From contig NC_044277.2 of assembly GCF_004027225.2 (NCBI RefSeq), positions 30,724,995-30,788,994 on the forward strand: a stretch of DNA of 64,000 nucleotides, written 5' to 3'. Origin of the DNA: Strigops habroptila. Taxonomy: Eukaryota > Chordata > Aves > Psittaciformes > Psittacidae. Of the stretch, positions 23,101-35,480 are shown one piece after another. Both the position numbers and the translations under genes were made by a program. Under the pieces are notes generated by a model. It did no database searches and was not told the DNA's origin. It saw only the letters and a program-made list of their open reading frames with translations. Numbering within the stretch: the first letter of the stretch is position 1; each line of letters opens with the position of its first letter.

Positions 23101-23982
23101 ATGATTTCGGGGAGACAAAGCAGATAAGAAAGCATCACTGAAGCAGTTCTAGTATGCACTGAAACATACATGGTGCATGTACACACTTGTGATACAATTT
23201 ATCACCAATTGCCATTCAGTTAAAAATTATAAGGTAATGGTAGGAGGACACAGACATACAAAATTCTTTCCTGGGTCACTGTACTGTTATTGGCATCAGG
23301 ACAAAAGTGAAATTGCAATTACAGTCAAGAGTGCTGAATTATCCAGAGTACTGAACTGCAGCACGTACTTGGAAGAGAAATTACATACTTAATATTGACC
23401 AAATCACTGAAAAGTAGGATTTAATCAGTAATTGATTTAATAATAATAATCTCCCTCTCCAGTAGCACATAACTGAAGTACTGTGCTTGTCAACATCAAG
23501 CAGAAAATGCGGAAGTTCAAACTTGCTTTCTGTGCTATAACATCCATTTTTCAAGTATCATAGGTGTTGTAATGGAATTATGGCCTGGAAGATGCAAGGC
23601 AACATCCAAGAAAACGACTATACAGTTTAGGGAAGGGGTAAGGAAAACAAACAAACAAACAAACAAAACAAAAAACCCAAAACACAAAAAAGCCCTTTCT
23701 CCAGGAACTTCCTGCAAACCCACTCTCATTTCCGCAACTTCAGGGGATAGAAAGAAATGGAACACACACATAAACAATCAGTTGCAAAGATGGCATACCG
23801 GTCCTGAAAAGGTGACAAAAGTATGCTAACAGCTACCATTTTCATAGATATATTTGGCCACACAGTAGAAGCATTCCAGAATGTTCACAGTTCAAGAGAG
23901 GTCTTACCTCTTTTTAGTCTTGTGTTATGGGCTTTTTTCATGTAGCCTGTGTGAGCTGGTGGCCTTATCTTCATTAGAGATG
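20117..23982. other. Intergenic, low complexity only
   Basis: A long AT-rich stretch. It holds T-rich (22,795-22,830) and A/C-rich (23,644-23,691) tracts and no recognisable gene or transposon. Confidence 0.5.
23644..23691. repeat. (CAAA)n-type low-complexity tract
   Basis: Four or more CAAA units, then A-rich sequence with CCC interruptions. Confidence 0.9.
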
Positions 23983-24094
23983 CTGGGACTTTGAGCAACC
24001 TGATCTAGTGGAGGGTGTCCCTTCCCATGGCAGGGAGGTTGGATCCAAATAATCTTTAAGGTCCCTTCCAACCCTAACCATTCTATGATTCTAC
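23983..24094 (+). mobile_element. CR1 LINE 3' terminal fragment
   Basis: GGACTTTGAGCAACCTGATC through CCATTCTATGATTCTAC is the last 110 or so bases of a plus-strand CR1. Confidence 0.92.
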
Positions 24095-25667
24095 AAAATG
24101 CATGAGCTATCCCAGAAAGCAATCCAAAACAGCCAATAAAAAAGATTTTTTTTTTCAATCTGTGCCATCATTTGTGTTTAAGTCAGAGAGAGCATTTCAG
24201 ATAGCTAACTCACTAATACAGAGTTCACAAAGATCAATGACAACAGATCAGCAGTATCATATAGTTAATTTAAACTCTCTCTTGGGACATGGTTTGATTG
24301 TTGGAATCCTTGTACATCAACCTGTTGGTTTCTGCACAGCATGTCCATTCTGTGCAAAAAGAGTATGAAAACAAGTTTGGCATTAGAATCCTTAATCATA
24401 TGAAACTCAAAACTAAAGGAAAAAGTAAACAACATCTTTGGAAACAGAAAAAAACGTGAGAAACTTATGCTAAGCTGTATCAAGAAACCAGTGATGTTGC
24501 TTACATGGGGACATTTCCCTTTCAGAACAGACTAATGCACACCTGTGGAAAACAGTTTTGCAAGAACAAAAAGTCTAAGACCTGGTAAAGAAGACAGACC
24601 CTTCATTCCTCCTGCCTTTTTGATTTTTAGAAGTTAAATATCAGGAGTTTCTAATTTTAACACATCAACAGCATGGCAATGAAAGAAAATACGTCTTTTA
24701 TTTGACTTCTAAGAAAAGGTTTAGTAAATCTCAAATTGGCCTGACCACCAGTCCCCAATGATACCTCATACCAAAACATCTATACAGTTCTTAATATCAT
24801 GTAATGGTCAACAGTATTTCAAGAGCCACATAACAACTAGTCAAACTCTTGAATGAGCCTAATGAATTCATCACCTGTCCAAATAACAAATGCATGTGTG
24901 AATTGGTTTCTGTACTAAGTTTAAAGAGAAAACACACTACTCACCCTTATGAGTTACTATGCTTGACACCAGCATCATGAAAAAATCATTGGAAAAGAGC
25001 TAATTTTTAAGAAACACTCTGACTCCCAAATTAATGCCACAAAACAGTTTGTAAGTGTCTGTAACAGCAGCAACCTACATCTCTATGCTGTAACTCTAAA
25101 GTTCACACCTGGAGTTTTTCAGCATTCAGGAGTTACTTCCCCATTGCTTACATATTGTTATAGAGGAATACCACTAATGTACACGCATGAACACTCAGAA
25201 TAGCTAAACTATGACTACACCTTCTTCCCTTTGTTCTGTTGCCAACGTGCATCTTTGAAATAACATGGAAACCCTGAACAGAGGTCCATACCAATGCACC
25301 CAAATATTTCTAACATTTCATCTGTCCTGTCCACCAGGAAATGGTAAAAGTTCACTACGAAGAGGTGTTCATGTGCACTAATAAGAATGTGTAAGTAACA
25401 AAGTGTACTTAGCATGTCAATGGAAGTGATTAGAGATACAGCAATGTTGACATGTAAACAAAAACATTTGAAAATTAAACCTGCTATTTCACTGCAGAGG
25501 AATAAGAGGCATCACAGAGAGCCACTGTGACTCAAATGATTACACATAATATTCATATGACTGATTTTTAGAATTTTAAAGAATTACTTTGAAAAGAAAA
25601 ATAAATTACAGGAGTAATACAATTAAAAAAAAAAAAGTAAAGAAAAACTGCAGTTGAGTATCATGAA
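24095..25667. other. Intergenic, no feature seen
   Basis: AT-rich with no gene or repeat that I can name. Confidence 0.5.
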
Positions 25668-25873
25668 AAACTACTTGGCAATAAGAGCTGCAAAGAAGTA
25701 CAAAAGCATCCCAAGGGAAGTAGTGGAATCTCCATCATTTGAGATATTTAAAAACCAAACTGGACAAAATGTTGGAAAATATTCTGTAGGGAATAGTCCT
25801 GAATTTGTAAGGAGACAGACTGGATGACCTAACAGCTCTTTTTCCATCTGTAACGTCTATTATTCTGTAATTG
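25668..25873 (+). mobile_element. Ancient CR1 3' fragment
   Basis: A diverged plus-strand CR1 tail: GGAAGTAGTGGAATCTCCAT, then GAGATATTTAAAAACCAAAC and GACAGACTGGATGACCTAAC. These match the old CR1 families shared with other reptiles better than the young avian ones. Confidence 0.75.
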
Positions 25874-28800
25874 TCTCATGTCCTCAATCCACATATTAAG
25901 CAATCTTCACATTGCTCCAGTGCCAAATGATTTGGTTCCAAAGCTCCCACTATTTCTTTACTCATCATTTAAGACTAGCAGAGCAAATCCTACTTAGGAA
26001 TGAAAATGTTCATAGCAAGATCAACAACAAGGAAAAGAAATAATTCTGAGGCCCGACCATGTAATTTCTCTCACACCAGTGGTTCTCAAGCTGTGCTAGT
26101 CTGTACCATTCATAAAAGGGTACCATTAGTAGAATATGAACAGCTTCAAAATGTTGTGCAGCTCACCTCAATGCTTCTGCTGAATTGTATTTGCGAAATC
26201 AGCATTTGTTAAATCCTGTTGCAAACTATGCACATCTCAGAAATTCATGAAAAATAATTCTGTAAAATCTCAACCCAGTTTTCTCAAACTGTATATTGTG
26301 ACAGTTTTTTTCAGCTACAATAATCTAAGCAGTATCTAACTCTGTCTTATCCTCATCACGCAATCCAATTCTAGGCTGTTTACAAGTATTATTTAAATAC
26401 TGTAAGAAGCAACAGGGAAGAGGGAGTACAGTCATTATTACAGAATTTTCCCCTGACGTTCTTTTCTATAGCTCCTTAATCCATAGCATTACTTAAATTT
26501 GGAAAAATCAGAAAAAGCATTCTTTGCTCAGGGACAGCTATTGTGTTTTCATAATGGAGAAAAAACATCAGGTTTCACACTTACAAATAAATGTTTTTCT
26601 GAGCACAAGTTTGATAAAGTTGGAAAAAGACTTTCAGAATTTCTATCCTGCACATGAACCTTTACAACCTTGAGAAAAGGAGCAGAGTTGTCAGATCACA
26701 GTCACGCCTTGATGAACACCTGAGAGATTCTTTAGTTTGCCTTTTCATTTAGCCAGATGTATACTTTAAATGTTTGTGTTTAAGGGCCCTGTTATTCCCA
26801 TGATTGCTCTAAATTGTTGTTCATTAAAAGGAACAGTCCATATTAAGAATATCTAAAAGTAAGATATTTACTTGTTTTGAACTACATCTAATAATTTAAA
26901 ATCTATAGATTCTGATTGATTTCAATTTCCTAAATATAAAAGCTTTACTTTGAAAAGTTTTCAAAATATTGAATTAAGTACTGTCAAATCAAGTAATGAT
27001 TTTATTGTCTGTTTGTAGAGCAGGTAAAATTTTAAAAATAATTAATGCTTTTTACTTTTTATAGTAATGTTAACATGTTTTTTTTAAATTTTTTTCCACT
27101 TTGCTTGCTTTTATATTCACAGAGGGAGAATTAACCTGTTAGCATAGGCCAACTTAGATCCTTTCCTGGCATAGTGCACAGAAGTCTGCATGTGGCACAT
27201 GTACTTCCAACTTATTTACATAATGTAATTTATTTCTCCGTATAGCCACGGTCTTTATTATATCTGGACTAAATTCCACATTTTTAGAACAGTGATATTT
27301 TTATGTATCTCAAAACGCTTTGTTTTCACTATAAAGTAATGTCAAATATTCCTGTCATACAGTGCAAAGCACCAAAAACCCCAAAAATCAGTATTGCAAA
27401 TTTAAATAAATACCTAAAATATTCAACTTAATTACATACATATATCATTTATATCTAATAGAAATTGTTAAAAGTATTTCCTATTTCCACTTGAAAGACT
27501 GAAAAAAATACTGCTTTAAAAAAATATCCAAAATATGAAATGTGTGAGAAGTGAAAAAATCCAGAACAAGATTTCAAGTTAATATTAAAATATTTACAAA
27601 AGAGGTACAGAATGATGTTTTCTCTACTGTCATGTTTGAAAAAGAGTGAGACAAACATCAGAACTCCTAAAATAAATCTTGTGATTGTCCTAAAAACACC
27701 ACGGGTAGAAAATCTTTTACTATCTGCATGAAAACGATGAGAAGTTTACTAAACCAAACTGCTATAAAAATACCAAACAAACTAAAACCAAACAAAAATT
27801 AAAATCCAAAATGTACTGGCTTAATTTATCTTTTCTACATTACCACTTGCGAAGAGTAAAAGAAATCAAAATAACTGGGATGTCATATTGCTTTTTAACA
27901 GTACTTATTCCCAGTTACTGTATCTGCTAGTTATGTTCTCTAGGAATCATTCTGACAGAAGCATCATGTAATATGGCAATGATGGCTTCCAAAAGATGAA
28001 TAAAACAAGAAAATACATATTTAACTTCTTACAACATATGGCAACATGTAGCAGAAATTCTGTGGCTTTGCATAAATAAGATTACTTCTTGAATACCGTT
28101 TATCTTATTTTTAGCATATTAGGAAGAACAACAAATATTGTCATTTTAAACATAGAAATTATAATAAATACACTAGTCATATCCGGTTTTGACACTAAAG
28201 AATAAAAATATCATGCTGTATAGTCCCCTATTCTCCACTCTTGATTTTGTTTCATAGAAAGAGACACAATCTCCGATGGTATCTCATTGTTACATCCTAA
28301 TTCCAAGTATAAATCACAGAAATAATGTATCCATATAAGAAGATGAATATATGTATGTTACTTATATATAAGTTAACTGGCAAATTCAAAATGTATTTAA
28401 AGTTTAAATTAAATTTTTAACCTTGAGCATTTAAGCTATCTGTCCTTTAAAAGGAGGAACCTAAAAGGTGGTTTTGGTGTTGTGGGTTTTTACAACATTT
28501 TTTACAATTTAAATTTTTCCAGACTTCGGGTTAAAACAGGTGAAATATTTGTTTCTGTGTTTCACTATCTTCCTAAATCCATCACCAACATCCTCTCTTC
28601 TCTGACATTACAACACATTAGTGGCAAAAAGCATAAACAACCAATAGACGTGCATCTTGTCTCTATGTGGAGAAAGTATTAAGCAGCACTGAAGGCAAGC
28701 ATTGGATATCACTAAGTAAACCATGCTAAAACAATTACCAAAAAAATTAAAAGCAAGCAAAAAAGAAACATCTTTTGACATCAGAATATGACTCATCTTA

Positions 28801-30469
28801 CAGATCTAACTTTAAACTTACACAGATCAACACATGCATTAGCTTTAGTGGAGTTTCAGTTCTCCCCATCTGCTGGCAAACCTGCCTCCTACAACTCTAG
28901 AAAATGGTTCCAGGATAGAAACATAAGACAGGCCCAAGAGTAATATGCTACTTGTCAGCTCAGCTAGAATTTATACAACACAGAGCTAGAGCTAAAGAAA
29001 AATAACAAATGATATGACACTTGGATAGCATATTCTATCTAATAATAATAAGCATGACAAAATTTGTTTCAGATGAAGAACAATTTGGCCAATCATGATA
29101 TTTCAGTTACTCTTTAGGCTCCTGATTTTTTAGCTCTTCATTTTGAAAGTTTCATCTGTGGAAATTGCATTACAATTAAACATAGAGGTAAGCAAACACC
29201 AGATAAGAATTTTTTTTTTTTTTTTTTTTTTTTAGAAGACTGCTCTAAAACCACTCGTTATCCCATATTAACATTTTGCTTTATGCTTATGTATACATGA
29301 TTGAGAAGCTGCAAGACCTGGCCAACTATCAACTCCCGCTGCCTTCAAGAGGAGGAAGCAGCTGTTTGAGAAGATGCTGCTTCTTGCAGCTGATAGCTGC
29401 TTCCTCTCCACAGACTTGGATTGCTGCCTCTAATCTCTACTGCACTAGCTTCCATTTCAGGAGAACGAAATGCCTACCAAAGAGAACAGGAGCATTTCTC
29501 TCTTTCTCAGCATAGAAGAATGACATAGAATGAAGATGAAACACTGTTCAGTGATGCCAGTACTTAGCATCAATGTTGTTAGAGAAAGACATATTAAAGC
29601 AGCTGAAAAGATACTGGAGTGGTCACCTTACATTCATGATCAAACCTTCTTCCTCTAAAAAGATAAAACAGATAGGGTTAACAGTACCAGTACTCCATAC
29701 ATCTACCACCTGCACACAAGTCAAAATATGAGAGGCAGAGTCATAAGTACTAACGTTAGCATCATTTTTAGCTGATTATTCTTTTCTGTTGACTCAACCA
29801 GAGGTAACTAAAATGAATTTGTCTGTCAGAGACAACATAGGCACAAAGGCAACTATATGAGGCAGATGAACAAAATCTATCCAGAAGCTAAGGAGCTCTA
29901 GTGAAAACCAAGAATTCCCTAGCAAAATTATAATGCATTTACTCCAAAAGAAATCAAAATGCATTATACATTTAATTGACATTTCTTCCTTACACAAACA
30001 GGAGAAATTCCTCAAAAATAAAATCTCTCCAAGAAAGCCAACTGCAACTTCGAGGGCACACAGATGCCATGCAAGGTAGTGTTAATGTCAGAGACAACTG
30101 ACATTGTTGTCTAGAACAAAATCAGTTAGCATATTTACATAGCATATTAAAATACTGTACAGAAACACTAGTTTCAGTCCAAATAACAGACTAACTTCAT
30201 TAGTAGCATGCTGCGCATAGGCTAAATACTTCTTCATTGCAAGGTGCAGATATACTTTTAAAATTCCCTCTCACTTCTTATTTTCAATGTGAACATCTTC
30301 CTCCCATTAGCTGAGTGCCATACCTTTGGAACATCATTCCAAGTAGATGTGTAATAAATGAATGACAGCTCTTCTGTCACGGTATCATTCATGTTCAGGT
30401 CTACTGTGTTCTTCCTTTACCTTCTTCACTAATCCAATACTTTGCTCTTTCTCACATGGGTAAGAGCTC
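25874..30469. other. Repeat-poor intergenic stretch
   Basis: Over 4.5 kb of AT-rich DNA with almost no recognisable transposon. An AGCTGC-rich hairpin (29,307-29,407) follows a poly-T run (29,211-29,234). Conserved regulatory elements could lie here but cannot be told by eye. Confidence 0.5.
29307..29407. repeat. Nested inverted repeats around AGCTGC
   Basis: GAGGAAGCAGCT (29,352-29,363) pairs with AGCTGCTTCCTC (29,395-29,406). AGCTGCAAG (29,307-29,315) pairs with CTTGCAGCT (29,383-29,391). A small inner stem AGAAG/CTTCT sits between. The two outer pairings compete, so only one fold can form at a time. Confidence 0.7.
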
Positions 30470-30835
30470 AAATTGTGGATTTATGGAACCTAAGGCTATG
30501 AAAAATATTATGATCATCCATGCTGACCTCCTGAATAATGCAGACAACAGAATTACACAATTCCAAACTAAATGTACAAACTCCTGCTAAACCAACAGTT
30601 TACTGTATCAAATAACCTCCAATCCCAATTGAAAAGACTTCAGGCTTTAAAGAGTCCATCATATTCCTATACTATTTGTTCCACTGGTTAAGTACACTGA
30701 CTATAAAATTAAATCTTATCTAAATCTGCCTAACTTCACCTACCATGCATCAAACTGCTTAGCTTTTTACCAGATGCTACCTACCTACCAGATGCAAGAA
30801 ATCTCTAGGTTTCTCAAAGTTTTAATTAACTCTTT
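30470..30835 (-). mobile_element. Ancient CR1 fragment
   Basis: A diverged reverse-complement CR1 tail: ATCATCCATGCTGACCTCCT, then TTGTTCCACTGGTTAAGTAC and TAAATCTGCCTAACTTCACC. The pattern fits an old amniote CR1 subfamily. Confidence 0.7.
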
Positions 30836-32689
30836 TCTTAACCAACTGCTGTTAAATCAGCTTTCTAGTTTCTCTCAGTCACGGTGGGCTGAGGAAAATA
30901 ATATTAACCCAATTTAGAAAGTATTTTGGAGAACTAGTAAACACAAGGCTTATGGAGAAACTTATAGGCAAAAATATACACTGAACACAGGAGGAGAAAG
31001 ATAGAATAACAAGCAACCATAAAGCTGGAAAAATGATCTTGCCTTAGTTATCTAGTCTGCTTTCAAAAACATATCATCAGACTGAGGAACTTCACCAGTG
31101 GATTTATTTAAAATATTCAGCTGTTTGAAACAAAACTCTGTTTTGATCACTTAGAGCAAAACTGAACAGAATTGAAACAGTCTTATTTGCACATGAATTG
31201 AAAATAAAAGCAAAATTAAGCCCATTATATTAAGAAGGGATGGCCTCATTCAAAATTTTGGCATTTACCATGAGTTAAAATACTAATTTGTTCTTCATCT
31301 TTCAACATTATTTCACAACTTTTTTTTTCGAATTGTCATAAGAAGCATGTTCATGTAAGTTAATGTGTATTGAAATAAAACCAGCTAAACAGAATCAAAA
31401 TGTTTAATATATTGCCCCAAGGAACTCCTGAGGAAAAGGGCAAGCTTACTTACTTTTATTAGAAGTTTAGACTGAACTACAGGTTAAAGGTTCTGTAACA
31501 TACTAACAACACAGTTTCCTTCAGAGTATAGTTTTTGGAAGCTTACCAAGACAAATTTTAACTCCTTGTACAACTCTAACCCTGTTTGCTATACAAACTT
31601 CTTTGCCTCATTCATCTCCTTCCATAAACTCATAACTGCCACAAGGACTGGAAGTAAAATTATTTTTCTAACTCACAGTGAAAACACAATATTTATAATT
31701 TTCTATAGCTCCATCCTTTTCCCTACATGAACAGATTCCATCTCCTTTGCAAAACAACAACATAAACAATGAATAATTATTATATGAATATTTTAAAAAT
31801 CAAGGTTCTATACAACATTGGATTCTACAAATTTCCTACAAGTGAGCTAAAAGAAAATCATGTTTGACCAAACCAGATTTCACATAAAACTGATAATTAT
31901 ACAGGTATGCTTGAAGATCTCTGAAAAAATGCTAAAGCTTCATGATGAGCAACAGAAAGAAACAACGTATGGAACCAGGAAATTATTTTACAGAACAAGA
32001 AGAAAAATGCTATTAGGATAAAAATATAAAAGCAAAGTGATCTAACCAATTGTAACCAATGTAAAAATAAGACACTCCATTCAGAGAGAGCAAGGACATT
32101 TCCTGAAGTGTTACATTAGTCAGAATAAAGTAGGCCATTTGAGAGAAGTCTGAATGAACAGAAAGCTAGAATTTTAACAAGAAAATTCACGTTGACCAGC
32201 TCTTCATATTCCTAGGGACTATAAACCAGATGTAAGTTTCAAATTTTCTATTTTTTTTTTCCAACAAGTCTAGTTAATTGCTTAATTAGGAATTATAACA
32301 GCTGTACTGTAAGACAGAAAACCACTAATTAGAAATATAAGAGAGACAGGACCTCTAATGCAATTTCTGTGCTGGTCTTTCCTATCTAATACCACTCTTA
32401 AAGGAACACTCTTATTAGATGCCTATATAAGACTAAAGTTCACAAAAAATATTCTTCACATTTCACTTATCCCATGAATGATAATGCAAATATCTTGCCT
32501 TCTACAAAAAAAAAAAAAACCAACAAAAAAAACAAACAAACAAACAAACAAAAAACAAACCAGCAAAAAACAAACAGCAAAGGAAATGCCCTCCCTTCAT
32601 CTCCATAGTTTTGTATGGAAGCAAAAGGTACACATTATGTGTCCATTCATCTTCTTTTTCTTGGCTACAAGTATGCATATTTTATAGGC
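30836..32689. other. Intergenic, low complexity only
   Basis: AT-rich. One strong CAAA-rich tract lies at 32,504-32,579. No gene seen. Confidence 0.5.
32504..32579. repeat. (CAAA)n-type low-complexity tract
   Basis: Poly-A, then at least four CAAA units and related A/C-rich sequence. Confidence 0.92.
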
Positions 32690-33170
32690 TTTAAGTAGCA
32701 GGAGCTGCACTGGTGAACTGTATTGGAGGAGGTCATGAACTGCCATATGCCAGTCAAAACTGGCTCCAGCCTTTCCCAAACAAGCTAAAAATCGTGGGAA
32801 AACCTCTGGTCTACCAAAGAAGCACACAACATCCCTGCTCAGACATATTTAAGGCAGACAGAGGCAGGTGTGAAGGGCTGGAAATACACTTGGCGGGGAT
32901 GGGGCACTCCAACCCAAAAGGCAGAAGGGACACGCTCAAGGGGCTGTGACAGTGAGCAAAGCACAGCAGGGCAGCGACACCCCTGAAGGGCTGTTGCTTA
33001 CAAGTAGTCCACAAAGGAACCACTGACATGGATTAGCAGACAGAAACCACCACACAAACCACCTCAACCTCCCAGGTGCCCATCACCATACCAAAGGTGT
33101 TTGCATGGACTGAGTACAACTCAGGGCAAAACAACTGCAATTGGACTGAGGGAAGGGGGGAACAGATGTT
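32690..33170 (-). mobile_element. Possible ERVL-derived repeat
   Basis: A GC-richer block with motifs (AACTGCCATATGCCAGTC, GGCGGGGATGGGGCACTCCA) that recall avian ERVL-related internal sequence read in reverse. I am not certain of the family or the edges. The open frames here are probably remnants of the repeat. Confidence 0.35.
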
Positions 33171-33803
33171 TATGTGTGTGTCTAATTGCTTGTCATTTTC
33201 TTCTCAACACTCAGAACAGTGATCAGAGATTCACATCAGTTCACGATAAATTATCTCAAGTAAATTTCCCCAAATCTAGATTGTTTTACTGACTTTATCA
33301 CCTTAAATTTTAATCCAGTGACCTAGTTCTACCACTAACTGAGTTCCCAAAGACTTTATAGCTGTTGTACCCAGTAAATGGGGAGGGCCAGGAGAAAGGA
33401 AGGTGGGAATAACCTCTATTAATTCCCTGCTGATGGTCGAACAGGGAGACTTTAGATGTTGTTCATTTTGACAACAGCCAGGAGGCCATGCAATACATGC
33501 ATTCTTTGGAATAAGCACAAGCTTTATTTGGAATAAGCCAGAACACATGATGCTTTTTGCCCAGCTAACAGAAGCAAAAGGAAACTGAAGGTACTACAAG
33601 CATACGTTCTCAAAAGGACATGAGAAAGAAATGTGAAAAATTGAAGTGGGATTCAAAAGATATCAGAGGACTAAATGTATAAGGATATAAGAGGTACTGC
33701 TTAGAATGCCCTAGAGAAATTGGAGGATACTACTAAAAGATACCAAAGAAAAAGGGAGGTAACAAAAATCTGCATTTTAAAGTGGCAGGATGTCGGGGAT
33801 ATA

Positions 33804-33864
33804 CAAAAACAACCAAAACAAAACAAACCAAAAAAACCCACAAACAAACACCAAAACCCCCAAC
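33804..33864. repeat. A/C-rich low-complexity tract
   Basis: Degenerate CAAA/CCAAAA units. Confidence 0.85.
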
Positions 33865-35069
33865 AGAACTCAAAAGAAAACATACTTCATTACTGCTCAC
33901 TGAATAAAGTATTGCACTATTCTAACAATAGAGCATTAACATGGAAAATGAGAGATTATCTTCTCAACATGAAGAAGTACACTTTAATTTCATGGCACTC
34001 TAGCCACCAAGGACGGGCAATGAATGGGGTACCACTCACTCTCCTGCAGCTGCCACTGTAGGCAGTCAGGAATCCAGGACACCCAGGACCAAGTATGTCA
34101 CCATGAGAAGTCTGCCTTCACATCCTTGTTCCCAAGAATGCTCAATTTCTCTGCAAGATCCACTCCTACACTCTTTCAGATTTCACTGTAAATGACAGAA
34201 AGTTATCTTTGATGCCAATTACAGCAGATTCCTTCATCATTCACTTGCTAATTATTTTTTTTCTAACAATTTTGATACTGCTTATCATTCTGCCCTTACC
34301 ATTGGCAAGATGGTCCCTATAAAACTGTGCTACATTTTTAACTTCTATTGCAGAACAAAAAAAAAAAAAAAAAGAAAGAAGTATTTTACCAATAGAATAT
34401 TTTAACAAACTAATCAGCATGAACTTGAAAGCTATTAACTTGTTGAAAAAGCTATTAACATATTTTCATTATGCTATCTTGCAAATTAAATATCTATGAG
34501 ACTCTAGAATCAGGTCTTTATTCTGAGAGGAAATGTCTCTGCTAAGGAGAATTTTTTTTTTTTAATTAGCAAAATCAGGTAACTTTACAAATGTGTATAT
34601 GTTTCCCTTGCACACATTTATAAGTGCTGTTTATTGTACAGCTAATGTTTAAAGATATCTCACTTTGCTGAATTCTAAACCATAGCATTTCAGCTCTGCA
34701 AGTGACAAATCCTTACTTTTTGTCTGGCATTTTTTTGTGCTTGTCCCAAACTGCACTTTTCATTTTTGTTAAACCAAAGACAGAATTATAGATATAGATG
34801 TCAAGTCAAAGGTTGCATACACTTCAAAAATTAAGTACATAGGAAATGCTTTCTCTTTATTAAAAGTGAGGAACTGTTTTCCTTAAAAGTGTAAACCTCA
34901 TGACAATTTAACAGAAAGGTTTGAAATAAGGCATGTGGGATAACTATCCTAACACTGTGCTTCCATGAACGCTGCAGAAATTCTCCCTCCTTTGGCCAAG
35001 TTGTGGATGTCTGCAAACTGTATTTTGCATATGCTAAGCAAAAAGATCATCTGAAAAGCAAAAGTATCT

Positions 35070-35145
35070 TAAAAAAAATTTAAAAAAACCCCAAAAAACC
35101 AAACAAACAAACAAAAAAAAAAAAAACCAAACCACACAAAAAAAC
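35070..35145. repeat. A/C-rich low-complexity tract
   Basis: Poly-A interrupted by CC, with CAAA units in the middle. Confidence 0.85.
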
Positions 35146-35395
35146 ATGTCTACTGAGTATTCTCCAATCTGGAGATGAAGGAGCTAATCCAGCCCTTTGT
35201 AGTTGCCTCTGTTCCAGGCTGTTACAATGCCAAAGACACAAATAGACAGCAAGGGAACATTTCCTTCTGTGCCTTTTGTTCCTTCACTAATTGAGAACTT
35301 AGAGTTCACAGAAGAGAAGCATAAAAGAGGGAATACCAAAGACAATTAAGCAGATTAGACAGACAACAGCTACTGGAACAATGATACAAAGGGTC

Positions 35396-35480
35396 ACAAA
35401 AACAACCCAAAACCAACCGACAACCAAACAAAAAAAAAACCAACCAAACAAAAAAACCAAACAAAACAACAAAACAGCAG
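35396..35480. repeat. A/C-rich low-complexity tract
   Basis: CAAC, CCAAA and CAAA units in mixed order. Confidence 0.85.
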
